Of a DNA stretch of 64,000 nucleotides, positions 21,249-32,600 are shown piece by piece. Positions within the stretch are counted from its first letter, which is position 1; each line of letters begins with the position of its first letter. This stretch comes from Heliopora coerulea (lineage: Eukaryota > Cnidaria > Anthozoa > Scleralcyonacea > Helioporidae): contig JASJOG010000465.1 in the NCBI GenBank assembly GCA_030142905.1, positions 1 to 64,000 of the forward strand. The letters run 5' to 3'. A program made the position numbers and the translations under genes. The notes below the pieces were generated by a model. The model was not told the DNA's origin. It searched no databases and worked only from the letters and a program-made list of their open reading frames with translations.

Positions 21249-23480
21249 GACTTAATTGAACAGATTGGACTTTCTTGCCGATCTAGAACACGCCTTAAAG
21301 ACAAGTAACATAGAAGAAAACACAATGGACAATATACGCCACCAAGTCAGCCACCACCTACTTCATCATCAAAGACCGAATGACATAACCAAAGCCGAAC
21401 GACAAACCCTAAAACGATTACGAGAAGACAAGTCCGTTGTTATTCTACCAGCCGACAAAGGACGAACCACCGTTGTTATGAACAAAACCGACTACATCAA
21501 CAAAGCCAATGAACTACTCCAAGACACCAATACATACCAAAAACGAGAAAAAAATCCTACGAAGACAACTACCTCCCGCATCATCAAGAAACTGAAGACA
21601 CTAAAAGACCAACAAAAGCTTGACGATCACACATACTTAAGAATCTGACCCAATGACGCAACCATCGCCCAATTCTACGGACTTCCGAAGATACACAAAC
21701 CAAATGTCCCACTACGTCCTATCGTCTCTCTCCCTGGCTCACCTACATTCAAACTATCAAAACATCTCGCTACCATTCTCCAACCTCTAGTAAAGTCTTC
21801 ACCGCATTCCATCAACAACGTCAACACATTTCTTCAACACATAAAAGACCTTGAAATCGAACCAAATGAAACTATGGTATCCTTCGACGTCGTATCTTTG
21901 TTCACATCTATACCGTTATCTACAGCAAGACGAATAACCGACCAACTCCTTTCTTCCAACTCATCTTGGACATCCACAACCTCATTGAGCAAAGACAACA
22001 TCTTAGACCTCCTCGATCTCTGTTTATCTACCGAATTTCAATTCCATAACTCGTATAACAGACAAACATCCGGCACGCCCATGGGATCACCCCTCTCCAG
22101 CTTCTTGGCCGAAGCCGTCATGCAAGATTTGGAACGGAAAGTATTCTCCGAAAACAACAACATAAAACTATGGAATAGATACGTCGACGATGTATTTGCT
22201 ATTACAAAAACAGAACAAATCGATGAGTTGTACCGCACCATCAACAACACCACCGAAGATATCACTTTTACAATGGAGACAGAGCATAACTACCAAATAG
22301 CATTCCTGGACGTTTTACTCACGAGAACAGACAACGGAAAGATCAAAACCCAGGTGTACCGAAAGAAAACCCATACCGATCAAATATTAAACTACCATAG
22401 CAACCACCCAACCCAACACAAGATCAGCTGTATCAGAACTCCCTTCAACCGAATTGAAACACACTGCAACACCCAAGAGAGCAAAAAGAAAGAACAAGAA
22501 TATCTACACGAAACATTCAGAAAGAACAACTACCCTAAACACTTCATCGACAAATTCAGCGTACAACGACAACACAATCCTCCACGAAACACGAACGACG
22601 AACAAGACAACAACACCACTCAAACAAGACACATAACTCTACCCTACATACGAACCATATCCGAAATAACGTCAAGAATACTGGAACAACATCGCATAAA
22701 AGTAGCACACAAACCCACTAGTAAATTCAGATCAATTTTCACAACACATAAAGATACCGTCGACAAGCTTGAAAAATATAACGCCATTTATATGATCCCT
22801 TGCCGTGATTGCAACAACGTTTACATTGGCGAAACCTCGAAGACAATTAACTCAAGACTAACCGAACACAAAAACGCAATCAAGCGACAAGACTCACGAT
22901 CGCTCCCAGCTGCACACGTCCAAAATACAGACCACAGATTCCATTGGGCCAACACAAAAGTACTAGGACAAGCAAACACAAGACACGCACGCGAATTTAA
23001 GGAAGCATGGCACAGCCTCGACAAACCCGCAATTAACAGACACATCGACATTCCCGCAGCATACCACCAGCTCCGATTCAAAATCCGAAACGAAGACCGC
23101 AAAACCTACATAAATACGTCAGAACACCCTACTAACATCACATCACAGCCTACTATCCATGAACCAACTAATCACTTCAATTCATCAGAATCCACCGATG
23201 AGAACAGCCGACAGCCCAATCCACCCATCAGACGCTCGGAACGCCTACACGCGCAAAGACTCATGGACCAAGCTGATAGAAACAAACCACGTGCAAACAC
23301 CTCACCATAACCTGACGAAGACTTGAAGGACCAAGTCGAAAGCTCGACTCACCAAAACACAAATCCGGAGAACAAAATCATAACATATATGTATATATAT
23401 GGATTAATCAAGAAGACCACAAATAAACGTTTCGACAGTATGTCTTGTTCACAATAAAATTTCTACCTATTACACCTTCC
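21249..23480 (+). mobile_element. Penelope-like retroelement (PLE 1), 5'-truncated
   Basis: Starts directly at the right end of the TTAA element and carries a reverse transcriptase plus GIY-YIG nuclease ORF (next entry), then a 3' region with a hairpin/hammerhead-like motif at 23312-23342 and an AT-rich (TA) stretch near 23385-23400. It converges with a second, minus-strand Penelope-like element whose stop codon is at 23572. Confidence 0.88.
21256..23310 (+). pseudogene. PLE reverse transcriptase + GIY-YIG endonuclease, one in-frame stop
   Basis: A single frame with one TGA at 21646-21648 covers about 680 codons. N-terminal part: KRLREDKSVVILPADKGRTT (PLE/telomerase-like fingers region). After the stop: QFYGLPKIHKPNVPLRPIVS, then RT motif A SFDVVSLFTSIP, motif B GTPMGSPLSS, motif C NRYVDDVFAI with the catalytic aspartates, and motif D IAFLDVLL. 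The C-terminal region has a zinc-knuckle-like IPCRDC, then NVYIGETSKTINSRLTEHKN, the GIY-YIG nuclease signature, and LPAAHVQNTDHRF. A Ser/Asn/Pro-rich basic tail closes it. PLEs copy themselves by target-primed reverse transcription using the GIY-YIG nick. Apart from the single stop the frame is intact over 478 codons, so this copy is young. Confidence 0.94.
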
Positions 23481-23571
23481 TTATATAACAACTAAGACAT
23501 GTAATTTACAAAAATTTCAAATTCTAATAAACTGTAATATAAAAATAATTAAATTAAAACTATCATTAAAA

Positions 23572-24417
23572 CTACGCCATATTAAGACCCTTGGGAACCA
23601 TAGTTCCTAATGTACGGATCCAGAAATCCTCGCGTCTCGTAGGATCAGATGGGTCGGTCTTATCTTTAATGTAATTTCAACGTCTTTTTCTAAACCCTGA
23701 TGGGTTTTCTCCCATAAAGTGCTCATGCAAGTGCTTTTGTAGCACTTCTATTCCCCTACAAGCTCTACGGTAACAAGCTTTATAATTGTTCCACCGATAA
23801 CGAAACTTGTCAGTGGTCTGACCCACATATTGTATGCCGCACGCTCGACATGTTAAAAGATAAACAAGACATTTATCATCACAATTAAGTTGATGATTTA
23901 TTTTAAAAACCTTGCCATCTGTCGATCGAATAAAAGAGTCGGTTTGGCTAATATTAAAGCATGTGGCACATCTTTTCTTACCACATTTGCATGAATCTTT
24001 TTCTCTCTTTATGGGATAAACCTTAGCTCTGACCAAAAAATTAGCAAGGTTTCTGGCCGTTCTAAACGCCACAAAAGGCACCGAAGTAAAACATTTCTTA
24101 ACTTCTTCATTAGCATAAAGCAAATGAAGTTTCTGGCGTAAAACCGCTCCAAAACCAGCCACCAATGGAACCGAGTCACTAGAGTTGTTAGACCTCTCAA
24201 TCCTATTAGATCTACGCACTTTATCCAGCTGGCTGTCAACCATTTCTATCGGGTAACCCCGCTTAATGAACCATTCACGTAATTTCTCAAGATGACCAAG
24301 AAATAAATCATAATTCGAACAAATACGCTTGATCCGAGGGCTCTGACTGTAAACAATTGACCTGTATATATATGCATATATATACAAGTCAATATATACG
24401 GTTTCAGCACTCTGGTC
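23572..24417 (-). pseudogene. Penelope-like element 2: C-terminal GIY-YIG part, frameshifted
   Basis: Minus-strand reading contains RGYPIEMVDSQLDKVRRSNR, a CKCGKKRCATCFNI Cys-rich segment, then CRACGIQYVGQTTDKFRYRW (GIY-YIG signature) and HLHEHFMGENPSGFRKRR. A frameshift near 23680 leads to DPSDPTRREDFWIRTLGTMV and PKGLNMA before the stop at 23572. The RT domain is missing: at 24417 the sequence changes to the foldback repeat end. This family differs from PLE 1 in sequence, so two PLE lineages lie tail to tail. Confidence 0.88.
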
Positions 24418-24492
24418 CCTTTTTGCGTTAACGAGTTTGAGGTTGGCGTTAATGATAGTATATTTTCTGGTAATGAACAGCAAAAGGTGTAC
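24418..24492 (-). repeat. Partial copy of the large foldback family
   Basis: Minus strand gives CACCTTTTGCTGTTCATTAC, CAGAAAATATACTATCATTA and the CAAACTCGTTAACGCAAAAA block, matching the outer end of the 12.8-14.3 kb element. It is interrupted by the 5'-truncation point of PLE 2. Confidence 0.85.
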
Positions 24493-24605
24493 ATAAGTGA
24501 CAGAATGGAGGATGGGTTTTACTGGAAGAGGGGGCATAAGGGAGTTATATCCCCAAAGATTTTTAAAACGGGGTGAGACGTATGTTTACCGTTTCCGGAG
24601 GTAAT
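24493..24605. other. Intergenic spacer
   Basis: No feature seen. Confidence 0.4.
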
Positions 24606-24690
24606 TTAATCCTAATCCTAACCCTAATCCAAACTCTGACCCTAATCGTAACCTTAATCCTAAAGATAATCCTAATCCTAATCTTCTTTT
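24606..24690. repeat. Degenerate CCTAAT / CCTAACCC tandem repeat
   Basis: About 14 imperfect hexamer units of the form AATCCT/AACCCT. Also present in inverted arms at 28.8-28.9 kb. It resembles but is not a clean telomeric TTAGGG array. Confidence 0.8.
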
Positions 24691-24889
24691 GAGTTTCCCC
24701 TAGAAACACGATATTCATCTACTTAAGTACATTTTCAGAATTGATGCTACTCATCTTTTCGGGAGTGAGACTGTATTGGCAGGAGAATAGTCAATCAATG
24801 GGAAGGTTTGGAAACCAGGCAGACTTCAAAGCGACTTGCAAATAAGGTCATGTCGCGAGTCATACAACATGATTGAGTCTAATTGGGTC

Positions 24890-25140
24890 AGTTTATAAGG
24901 TTGTGATTAGTCCCAGGTATACGTTGTGAGGACTGTAAAAACGGGTGAAATCTTTTAGCATTAGCCACAGCAATATAGTCTGGGGTGAACCAAAGTAACG
25001 TTGGGTATGGACCGAAGAAAGTTAATCGCGCGGAACTTGACAGTCGTTAATGATTGAGGTTCAGTCAGAATTGATCTCGAGTCAGTTACAGAGGGATTTG
25101 CCGAGTTGACTTATTTAGGGTAACCGACTCCAGCCGAGAG
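24890..25140. repeat. Dispersed repeat related to the 53.5 kb element
   Basis: Shares ordered segments with 53497-53799: GTAAAA.CG.., TTTTAGCATTAGCCACAG, a CGAGTCAGTTAC block and GGGTAACCGACTCCAGCC against GGGTAACTGGCTCGAATCG. Ends not defined. Confidence 0.5.
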
Positions 25141-25734
25141 TGCATGACGACAGACTGTCCGACAGTGTAGGGGGATTCTGTCCGCACTTTAAAAGTTCTG
25201 AAAACTTAAAACTCAGACAAAGACCACCATTCCATTCAGGCAGCCGACACCACAGTCACCGTAAATAATCTTTCTTAAACACGGAGCGACGCTATAAAAC
25301 GGTAAGCTCCTCCCACATTTCTGGCTTCGTATGGCGGTTGCATGTTTCTAAATGGCGGACACTTTGAAACGTGACTGAACTGGACAGCGTAGAGCTCCAC
25401 AAGCGTGTCCTAGAGCCTAAAGCTTACGGAAATACTTTTAAAATGTGCTTTTAAAATACAGCTGAACAATATATAAAGCAATAAATGGCTGAACATGCCA
25501 TATTTACTGATTTTTCTGGTTGTTATACGTCGTATTATAATTATTCGAGACGTCCTGCGCATCTTCATTCACTTATAGTCATCCTACCCGCGCAGTGTTT
25601 GGGCACGATTCACATTTTATTACGTCCGCGATGTGTCATAGCCATCTGTATTCTTTTTGGCGCATACTTGAAGCTTGTAATATTATAAATATAAACAAAA
25701 ACTGGCATCACTTTCAAATTCATTTGTGACAAAT

Positions 25735-26172
25735 ATGCTCGGTTGCTCTCATCCAACAGCTCGGACTTCTACCTCAGTGCAAAGCACAACTCCGCTTTCT
25801 GCGGGGCTTAGCAAGTATGATCGCAATAAAGCCCACTACCAGAAGAATGAAAGTGCAATTAAAGAGAGCAAGGCCTGCTACGGCTTCAAAATGGAAGTGA
25901 AACGCGATGAGGAAGGGCGCTTGGTAGAGGTACGTAAAAAGATCAACACCGTGGGGAATCAGTTTCTGTCCAACGGAAAACCGGCAGGAAATATTGAAGT
26001 GATGGAATTGCTCTTGGATTGTAGGCTCAATCAAAACAGTTCTAATGGCCAACAGGCGCAAAATACTATCCAGGCAGCAACGTCGTTGCAAACAAATTCA
26101 TCTCCTATATTTTCCTCGATTGAACGTGATATTCCTCCACCGGAAATTAGTCTGAACTCAATTGACCAATAA
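25735..26172 (+). CDS. Unrecognised single-exon ORF, 145 aa
   Basis: Open from ATG 25735 to TAA 26172. Begins MLGCSHPTARTSTSVQSTTP, has a central charged block SKYDRNKAHYQKNESAIKES and EVKRDEEGRLVEVRKKINTV, then a hydrophobic EVMELLLDCRLN stretch and a Gln/Asn/Ser-rich tail. No signal peptide or membrane segment. Base composition is more GC-rich than the flanks, as in a real exon, but I recognise no family and there is no transposon motif. It could also be one exon of a longer gene: an acceptor-like CATCCAACAG lies at 25750-25759. Lies alone, plus strand, between RRM1 and NUP98 on the other strand. Might be a lineage-specific gene or chance; not resolved here. Confidence 0.4.
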   Translation: MLGCSHPTARTSTSVQSTTPLSAGLSKYDRNKAHYQKNESAIKESKACYGFKMEVKRDEEGRLVEVRKKINTVGNQFLSNGKPAGNIEVMELLLDCRLNQNSSNGQQAQNTIQAATSLQTNSSPIFSSIERDIPPPEISLNSIDQ

Positions 26173-26245
26173 CATGCGACCTTTCATCAATCATAATTGA
26201 CAGGCTGAGAAACTCAGCCTCTTCTTATGCGATCGCTCCGTGTTT

Positions 26246-26423
26246 AAGGGCTGTTTACATGGACTGTGATTTTTAGCCTCCTGTCACATGTGATCGAGTG
26301 AATTGATTTGTGGATCATTTGTGCCAAGCTATACGGTACAATACTTTGGTGAGTTGTTTACTCAATTGCATACTTCAGGATAAGAAAAATCGCAAGAAGA
26401 ATCGCCAGTGTGAACGGCTCTTT
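26246..26423. mobile_element. Short TIR element, AAGGGCTGTTTACA family
   Basis: Left end AAGGGCTGTTTACATGGAC and right end GTGTGAACGGCTCTTTA are inverted and related to the element at 61230-61406. Preceded by TTAA-like TTTAA. Confidence 0.6.
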
Positions 26424-27095
26424 AGAAGTAGTTCATCACCTGGACAAATGAACAACTATAGGTAATTGTTCCGGGTTCTAAATGTTTTCAATGGTGATCG
26501 TACACGTTTTTCATAACCGTGAAATTTCTAAATTTATCTCCTATATGCGTTTCCATGTCGCCACTGTTTAACACAAACAGGTACAACAGGTTGCCTTCGT
26601 CTCACCTCATCTAGGTTGTGTATTCCACAATTTCTGTGCAGAAGTTGCTGCATTTGATTGTTCCTAGGTTCTGAGTTAGTGAAAAGAATTTTAATTAGGC
26701 ATGTACATGAAGAAAACCCAAGGAGATAGGAGTGACCACAAGAATGCGTACCGATAGATGAGCTGGACCAAAGGGGGAACATCATCCTTGTGCCTGGGCG
26801 AGAACCAGAAGGAAATAGGCTACGGTATTGTAGGTGGACTCAGTAATAGTTCCATCATTCTTAAGGGTTCGGAGAAAATTTTTAACAGGATTTTCACGCT
26901 GGATAAACAACTTGATTGGGTTGTAGTCTTGCGGCTGAAACTTTGGCAGTGTCTGATAAAATATCGTCCATTTTTAAATAAACATCCTAAATTCGGAAAT
27001 AGAAACCGAAAATGAGCTTCCTTTCCTTGACATTATTATTTCACGACTCGAGTTCATTTTCTACATCCGTCTTTTGCAAAACTACCTTCATGGGT
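26424..27095. other. Intergenic, no gene recognised
   Basis: AT-rich DNA with only short chance open frames. Confidence 0.4.
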
Positions 27096-27250
27096 TTGAA
27101 TAATAGATGAACGTTCGTCAAGCTCTATCCTCGGAAAACGATTTCTAAGCCCAAGACGGGGATCAAAACCACAATCTTCTGATAATTGATGAGACGCTCT
27201 AACCATTGAGCTACCAAGACTAAGAGAGTGAGCTGAGATGCAAGTTCGAC
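27096..27250 (-). mobile_element. tRNA-derived SINE (minus), part of an inverted pair
   Basis: Minus strand has an A-box-like TTGGTAGCTCAATGGTTAGA, a diverged B-box GTGGTTTTGATCCCCGTCTT, and the tail TTCCGAGGATAGAGCTTGAC then GAACGTTCATCTATTATTC. Not a functional tRNA: the acceptor stem does not close. Confidence 0.75.
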
Positions 27251-27317
27251 ATAAGAGCGACCCGAGCCACTATATGTTAAAAATGCCGTAATGAGATATA
27301 TGTTTTGGAAATGTGGA

Positions 27318-27480
27318 AGCTCGGAGATATATTGAACCCTCTCACCGTCTGAATTTTGGTAGCTCAATGCTTAGAGCTTCTCACTGGTCATCAGAAAGTT
27401 GCGGGTTCTATCCCCGTCTGGGACTCAGAAATCGTTTTCTGAGGATAGAGCTTGACGAACGTTCATCTATTATTCAGTAT
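27318..27480 (+). mobile_element. tRNA-derived SINE (plus), partner of the inverted pair
   Basis: TTGGTAGCTCAATGCTTAGA (A box region), GCGGGTTCTATCCCCGTCTG (B box region) and the same tail ending GACGAACGTTCATCTATTAT. Head-to-head with the copy at 27096-27250. Confidence 0.8.
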
Positions 27481-28631
27481 ATCTCCAAGCTCCCACATTT
27501 CCCAGTAATAACTCTTTACAGGTATATATGAAAATTTTGTAAGTTTAATTCTTTTTAGTTACAAAAAAGGTCTGTTGCTTACCTTTTAAAACGCTATTTT
27601 ATCATATGCTTATCTTACGACAAATTTCATTTGGAAATCGAAATATTCAAACAAATGTTCATCCTTAATGACTATCTGAAAAATCTAATTGGCAAGTGTA
27701 TTAACATATTCCCTAACAAAGTTTTTTCACTGGTGACAAAACTTTCACTCGCACCCAGAAAGCTGGTTTACTTCTCCCCCCTTAACCGGACAACACTCTC
27801 TCCACCTCCGTACATAAATTCAAAAATAGGTACGCAATGCGTACAGGTGTCTCCTGACAGTTTGATTCCAAGTAAACGAATGATTTGGTTGCAAATTTAT
27901 AGTGATTGAGGTTGTGCTGATACCAACAGGTAATTGCTAGATGAACATAATTTGTAAGTAGATGAGAATGTGGAGGGTGGTTTCAAAGCGTGACGACGGT
28001 TCCTCGAGTTGTTTAGATGATTATACATGGGACGATTAATGAGAAGGCAAGATATCTTCCCAATGGAATATCGTTAAAATTTATGAACGAATGAGTTGTT
28101 GCAAATATCAATTTTGTTGCGGCGCCATCTGCCGTTATAAAATGTCGTATGTTGAAGGATTACAAGAATGTTGATATTTGCAATGTGCTACTAATAAGTC
28201 AGTGTCGTACTCTGGGACCGTTGTTGGAAAAACAAATGGCGTTAGTAAAGGCTGAATGATTGTTGCATTACCAGTAACCTGAAGCAAGAAACATTCCAAC
28301 ATGGACCGTACGTAACAGAACCCGACCAAACTATCGGACAGTGCAACCACGACGGCTACGATGAACAAAACAAGAGGGAAAAACAATGTAATACTACAAC
28401 ACCGCGGGAAACATGTCTTGGATAAAACTTGCAAACTTGGTCGCGACCTTTAATGCTTTCACCATGTGACTAAACAGAATGGCGGTCATTTCGCAAAGCT
28501 TCGTCACCCTCCGAGGCCACTTTGTAATTTAATTAGCCACAAACCTACAAACCTCTAAGATGTGCTGGCATTTTGCCTGCTGACCAACATGTCAGCAGAC
28601 TTTAACTGTTTTCTTCTAGCTTTCCTCTCAC
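27481..28631. other. Intergenic, nothing recognised
   Basis: About 1.15 kb without conserved coding signal or clear inverted ends. Confidence 0.4.
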
Positions 28632-29052
28632 GGTTGGCACCAGAACGTAACCACCGAGACCAGGTAACCGTGTGGAGACTGGGACTAGAAAAATAATTAT
28701 TTTATTTACTTGATATCCTCTCACCTAAGATTGAGAACAATCTTGAAATATCAATGGTCCTAAGATTCAAAATTATCCTGAATGTTATGGTTAGGATTAG
28801 GATTAAAGTTAGGATTAGGATTATGGTTAGCATTCGCGGTTAAGATTAAGATCCTGCCCCTAACCCTAATTCTAACTCTAATCCTCACCATAACCCTAAT
28901 CCTAACAGTTGACATGTTACTCCTAGTGACACTTTAACTTAAACACCAACTACTGTTTTCCAAAACGTTATCTGACAAATAAAGTATTTAATTTTCCAGT
29001 CCCAGTTTCCACACGGTTACCTGGTCTCAGTGGTTACGTTCTAGTGCCGACC
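28632..29052. mobile_element. Foldback/TIR element (421 bp) with internal inverted CCTAA arms
   Basis: About 70 bases at each end are inverted copies: GGTTGGCACCAGAACGTAAC, GAGACCAGGTAACCGTGTGG on the left and CCACACGGTTACCTGGTCTC, GTTACGTTCTAGTGCCGACC on the right. Towards the centre, GGTTAGGATTAGG units face CCTAATCCTAACC units, so nearly the whole element folds on itself. Flanks both carry TTTCCTC but an exact target duplication cannot be fixed. Confidence 0.88.
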
Positions 29053-29460
29053 TTTCCTCCTTTCCTCACATCAGTCTCCGCATCGTGTTCCGACCCACTC
29101 TCCGCTTGTTGCACCTCTTCACCTTAATGAAGACGTGGAAGTCCACACAGTGAACGTTAAACTCGCAATATGGGATCTGGATTTACTCCCCTGAAATTTA
29201 TAAGTTCCTACACTGATAGGAATTATGCAACTAGCAGCCGCATTAGGAATTTAAATTAAAGCCAATGCATAAAATTAACTAACAGTTTTGACTCCTTATT
29301 AGAATACGGTGTACAGTCTTTATTGATTTACATAGTGCAACCTTTGAGCGCATAAACACTACAGCTAAGAATAAGACAAACACTCACGAAACGTCAATGA
29401 CTGATACTTAAAATTAAGTGCATTACCGATATTGAAAAAAGTCTATTTATACGTTGGTCG

Positions 29461-29466
29461 TTTATT
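29461..29466 (-). promoter_or_regulatory. NUP98: Putative poly(A) signal of NUP98
   Basis: AATAAA on the minus strand, about 65 bases after the NUP98 stop codon; the only canonical hexamer close downstream. Confidence 0.6.
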
Positions 29467-29530
29467 TAATACTTTTTTAAAGCTTTTAATAAGAACTGGA
29501 AGAATAGAGTACGTTTCTTCGATTATGCAG

Positions 29531-29677
29531 TCATAGTACAGCAAGTTCGTCAACATAATTGCTGGTCAGCTCACGTAACTCGGTGAGGCAACAATCTTCT
29601 GGAAGTGGAAGTTTCTGGATGTGTGGCGCCAGTACGCTGGAGCGTGTGGTATGTTCTGAAGACATTGACTGCAGGAC
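29531..29677 (-). CDS. NUP98: NUP96 last exon with stop codon
   Basis: 49 codons including [51 protein letters not shown]; LAPHI..LP.PED and YxxELAV are the conserved C-terminus. Acceptor CTCTCAG. Confidence 0.95.
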   Translation of the reverse strand, partial: VLQSMSSEHTTRSSVLAPHIQKLPLPEDCCLTELRELTSNYVDELAVL

Positions 29678-32600
29678 CTGAGAGAAATAAAACATGAAAC
29701 ATAACGTATGAAATATTAAAAAATATTATTTACACAATAAACGCCGGTATAATACTTTCGTCGACGCGAGGTACGAAACACTCAAAACTACTGCGTTTTG
29801 AGGTCTAATAAGCCGGGTGGAAAAAAATTACAAAAAAAAAAAAAGATGAAAAACAAATTAATCACTAGCCACAAGGTTACTAGTGGGTTCAAATTAACAG
29901 GCACTTTGCCAACGGTCGTAGATTACTTCTTACAAGTTACATGACCCTTCACTTAAATATCCTAGCCACGTAAATCATGTAACTAGGTTAACCTATAATT
30001 TTGCGGATTTTTATGTAATTTTTCTTTTCTATACAGGGCCCAACTGATACCAGTCTTTGAAATGGTTGGTTGCCGTGTTGAAATAAAAGTACTTACCTTT
30101 ATCTTATTTATCGTTACATTAGTGTATAGTGTTCCCACGTAATTTTCTCTACTCTCCTGTCCTTCTTTCCTCTCCTCGTTCTTTCAGTCCACATTTCCTC
30201 TCTAACACCCTTTCCTCTCCTTTCGTCCTCTCCCCTCCTCTATTTCAGTCCCCCCCCTCTCTCTCTCCCTCCAACTCTCGTTCTCCCTCCCTCGTTCTTT
30301 CTTCCCTTCTTTCTCTCTTTCCCTCTTTCCCTCTCTTTTTCTCTCTCCCTTCTCCACATCATCTTTCCATCCCTTCTCTCTCTTAATACCGTTCCATTCT
30401 TTCTCGTTTCCCTTTCCCTCCCCAGTCTTTCTGCTCGCGATGACCTATCCGTATATGGACTTGCTACATTCAAAAGTAATCTACTGACCAATTCTTTCGA
30501 GATAATCTTCAGGAAGTTCGCACACATGGTTCCCATATCCGATTGACAAAGCCTATAAAGTAGAAAATGGAGTTTCCAAACAAGTTCCTCTGTCAAGGAC
30601 TTAAAAAGTAAACAGTCTTTACTAACTTGTCAGTGGCTGTTTCGCTGGGAAGTTGGCTGATTCGATGACAAAGGGATGATACTTTGCTCTGCATCTTTTC
30701 AAGTTGATAAACATTTGGCACCAGAAATCCGTTCTACATAACGGAAGAAAAGACAACCAAAAAAAAATTTGCTGAACAGGTCAAAACAGAACAGCATAGA
30801 ACCTGGACATGGTGCCATGGCTGTCGTATCAGAGATATCAGCTGTTATAAGATACCTTCTCAACCGGACTTTATGAAATGGGTATTTCTTACATTAGTAA
30901 AACAGTACTCCATGTACCATGAGTTCGTAAAAAACCAGGTGATTTTCTCTCCCAGATTTCTTTAGAATCAGCCTTTTAAGTCTTGGGCCGTAAGATACGA
31001 GGTCCCACATGTAGGCACGGAATCTTTTCTTGAATGTCGTAGCATCTAGTGAATTTCTGGATCTGTTTGTTTGTTTGTCTTAGATATGCATCCCATTGGA
31101 GAGGGAGAAAGAAATTTTCACTAACACGTACACCTTTGATGATCGCGACTTTTAAGATTGCCTCTCATAGGAATTCTCACGAATTTGGCCTTCAGCCACT
31201 TCTGAAGAATTTCTAACTCAAGAAGACACCACAAGTACAGCACAACAGAAAGGGGTTTCATGAAATTTGCGCAAGCCCTCCTTTCCTGCGAGTTTCCCTC
31301 TCTGACATTCATCTTTTCCAAATAAGTAGGCAAGTAGTTTGTTAAACATGATTGTTTTAATAACGAACTACATACTAATGTAGTCGAAAATACTCGGGCG
31401 TTATTCAGGAGTTATAAGCCGATTCATTCCAACCACATCAAGTAAATGTGAACAAAGTGCTGGCCGGACAGCACCTTGAGAAGACTTAACAACAACAACA
31501 GGAAAGGTAGTTATGGACTCGGAGGAGCTACAAGAGACAAACTACTTGATGAAAACACCAAAAAATTAAAAGAGCAATCTTTTTTTTCCTGTTTGCGACC
31601 AATTTTTCAGTCCTACTTTCGTCAAAACGTAGCAATAAGTCTTAGGAAATTGATATATGCAATGGCGAAAGAAACTTATCCAGTACAAGAGAAACAGAAC
31701 TAACAGTTGGAAGCAAAGGGAATTTTTATAAATCCAAATTCCACTCGTTCTCATTCACATATGTAGGAGGAAGCAAAAGATCGTGGAAATCACGGTGGGC
31801 AGACCATAAGCCAGGAATAAAAAGTACAGAGACGGCTATAAAGGCTGATGCAGAGACAACTGGTTACGTGTGGAGCAATGATGGGAAAAGGTATCAGCAG
31901 TTTAATAACTGCTGAAACCTTTTTCGAGTCCCTACATTCTAGAAAAAACCGAGGAGGCGTTATCGGGACGATACTTAATCACAGTAACTACAACGTTCTC
32001 TGACAAAATCAATTTATTTGAACGAGCTTTCGACTGTCAGTCTACAGTCTTCGACAAGTTAAGACTAACGGGAAGTAGTCTTAACTTATTTAATTAGTCT
32101 TAACCTATCGAAGACTGTAGACTGACAGTCGAAAGCTCGTTCAAATAAATTGTTTTTGTCAGAGAACATTGTAATTATTGTGATTCCCTACATTCTGTTA
32201 ATGACAAGCAGGCAATTGACAAACGTAAAGAATTCCCATGCGTGTACATTCCTTTATTAAAAAGGCAACAGATATTGTACATGTAGCATGAACAGCCACT
32301 TCCGTTTTAACCGAGTTAGTCCTACTTTTGTCGAAACGAAGCTCTAAGAGACGTTAACGTTTTGAGTGCACCTTGGAATGACTGTGATATATAAAAATGA
32401 CTCAGACTTCTTGGCTTGAATATGCTACACTTACCTTGATATCGTTAAACTTTTCGCAAAGTTTTATGTAATCGAGATAAACCTGACCGCCTGTATTCCA
32501 GTTGTTAACTAAAGATGAATTTTCCCTTGGAGCGATTTCGAGAAGTAATTCTTTTATTGAATCGTACTCCTCTATAAAATAAATAGAATTCATCTCGAAT

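Noticed and set aside
22038..23102. Minus-strand open frames inside the PLE 1 region
   Set aside because: Shadows of the plus-strand RT/GIY-YIG frame, which carries all motifs.
24606..24690. Telomeric array
   Set aside because: Units are mixed CCTAAT, CCTAAC and others, short and interstitial; not a clean TTAGGG telomere.
25485..25688. 67-codon open frame upstream of the unknown ORF
   Set aside because: No family resemblance, AT-rich, no supporting context; left out as chance.
27354..27427. Possible tRNA gene, plus strand
   Set aside because: B box is mutated and the copy has an inverted partner with the same non-tRNA tail; SINE.
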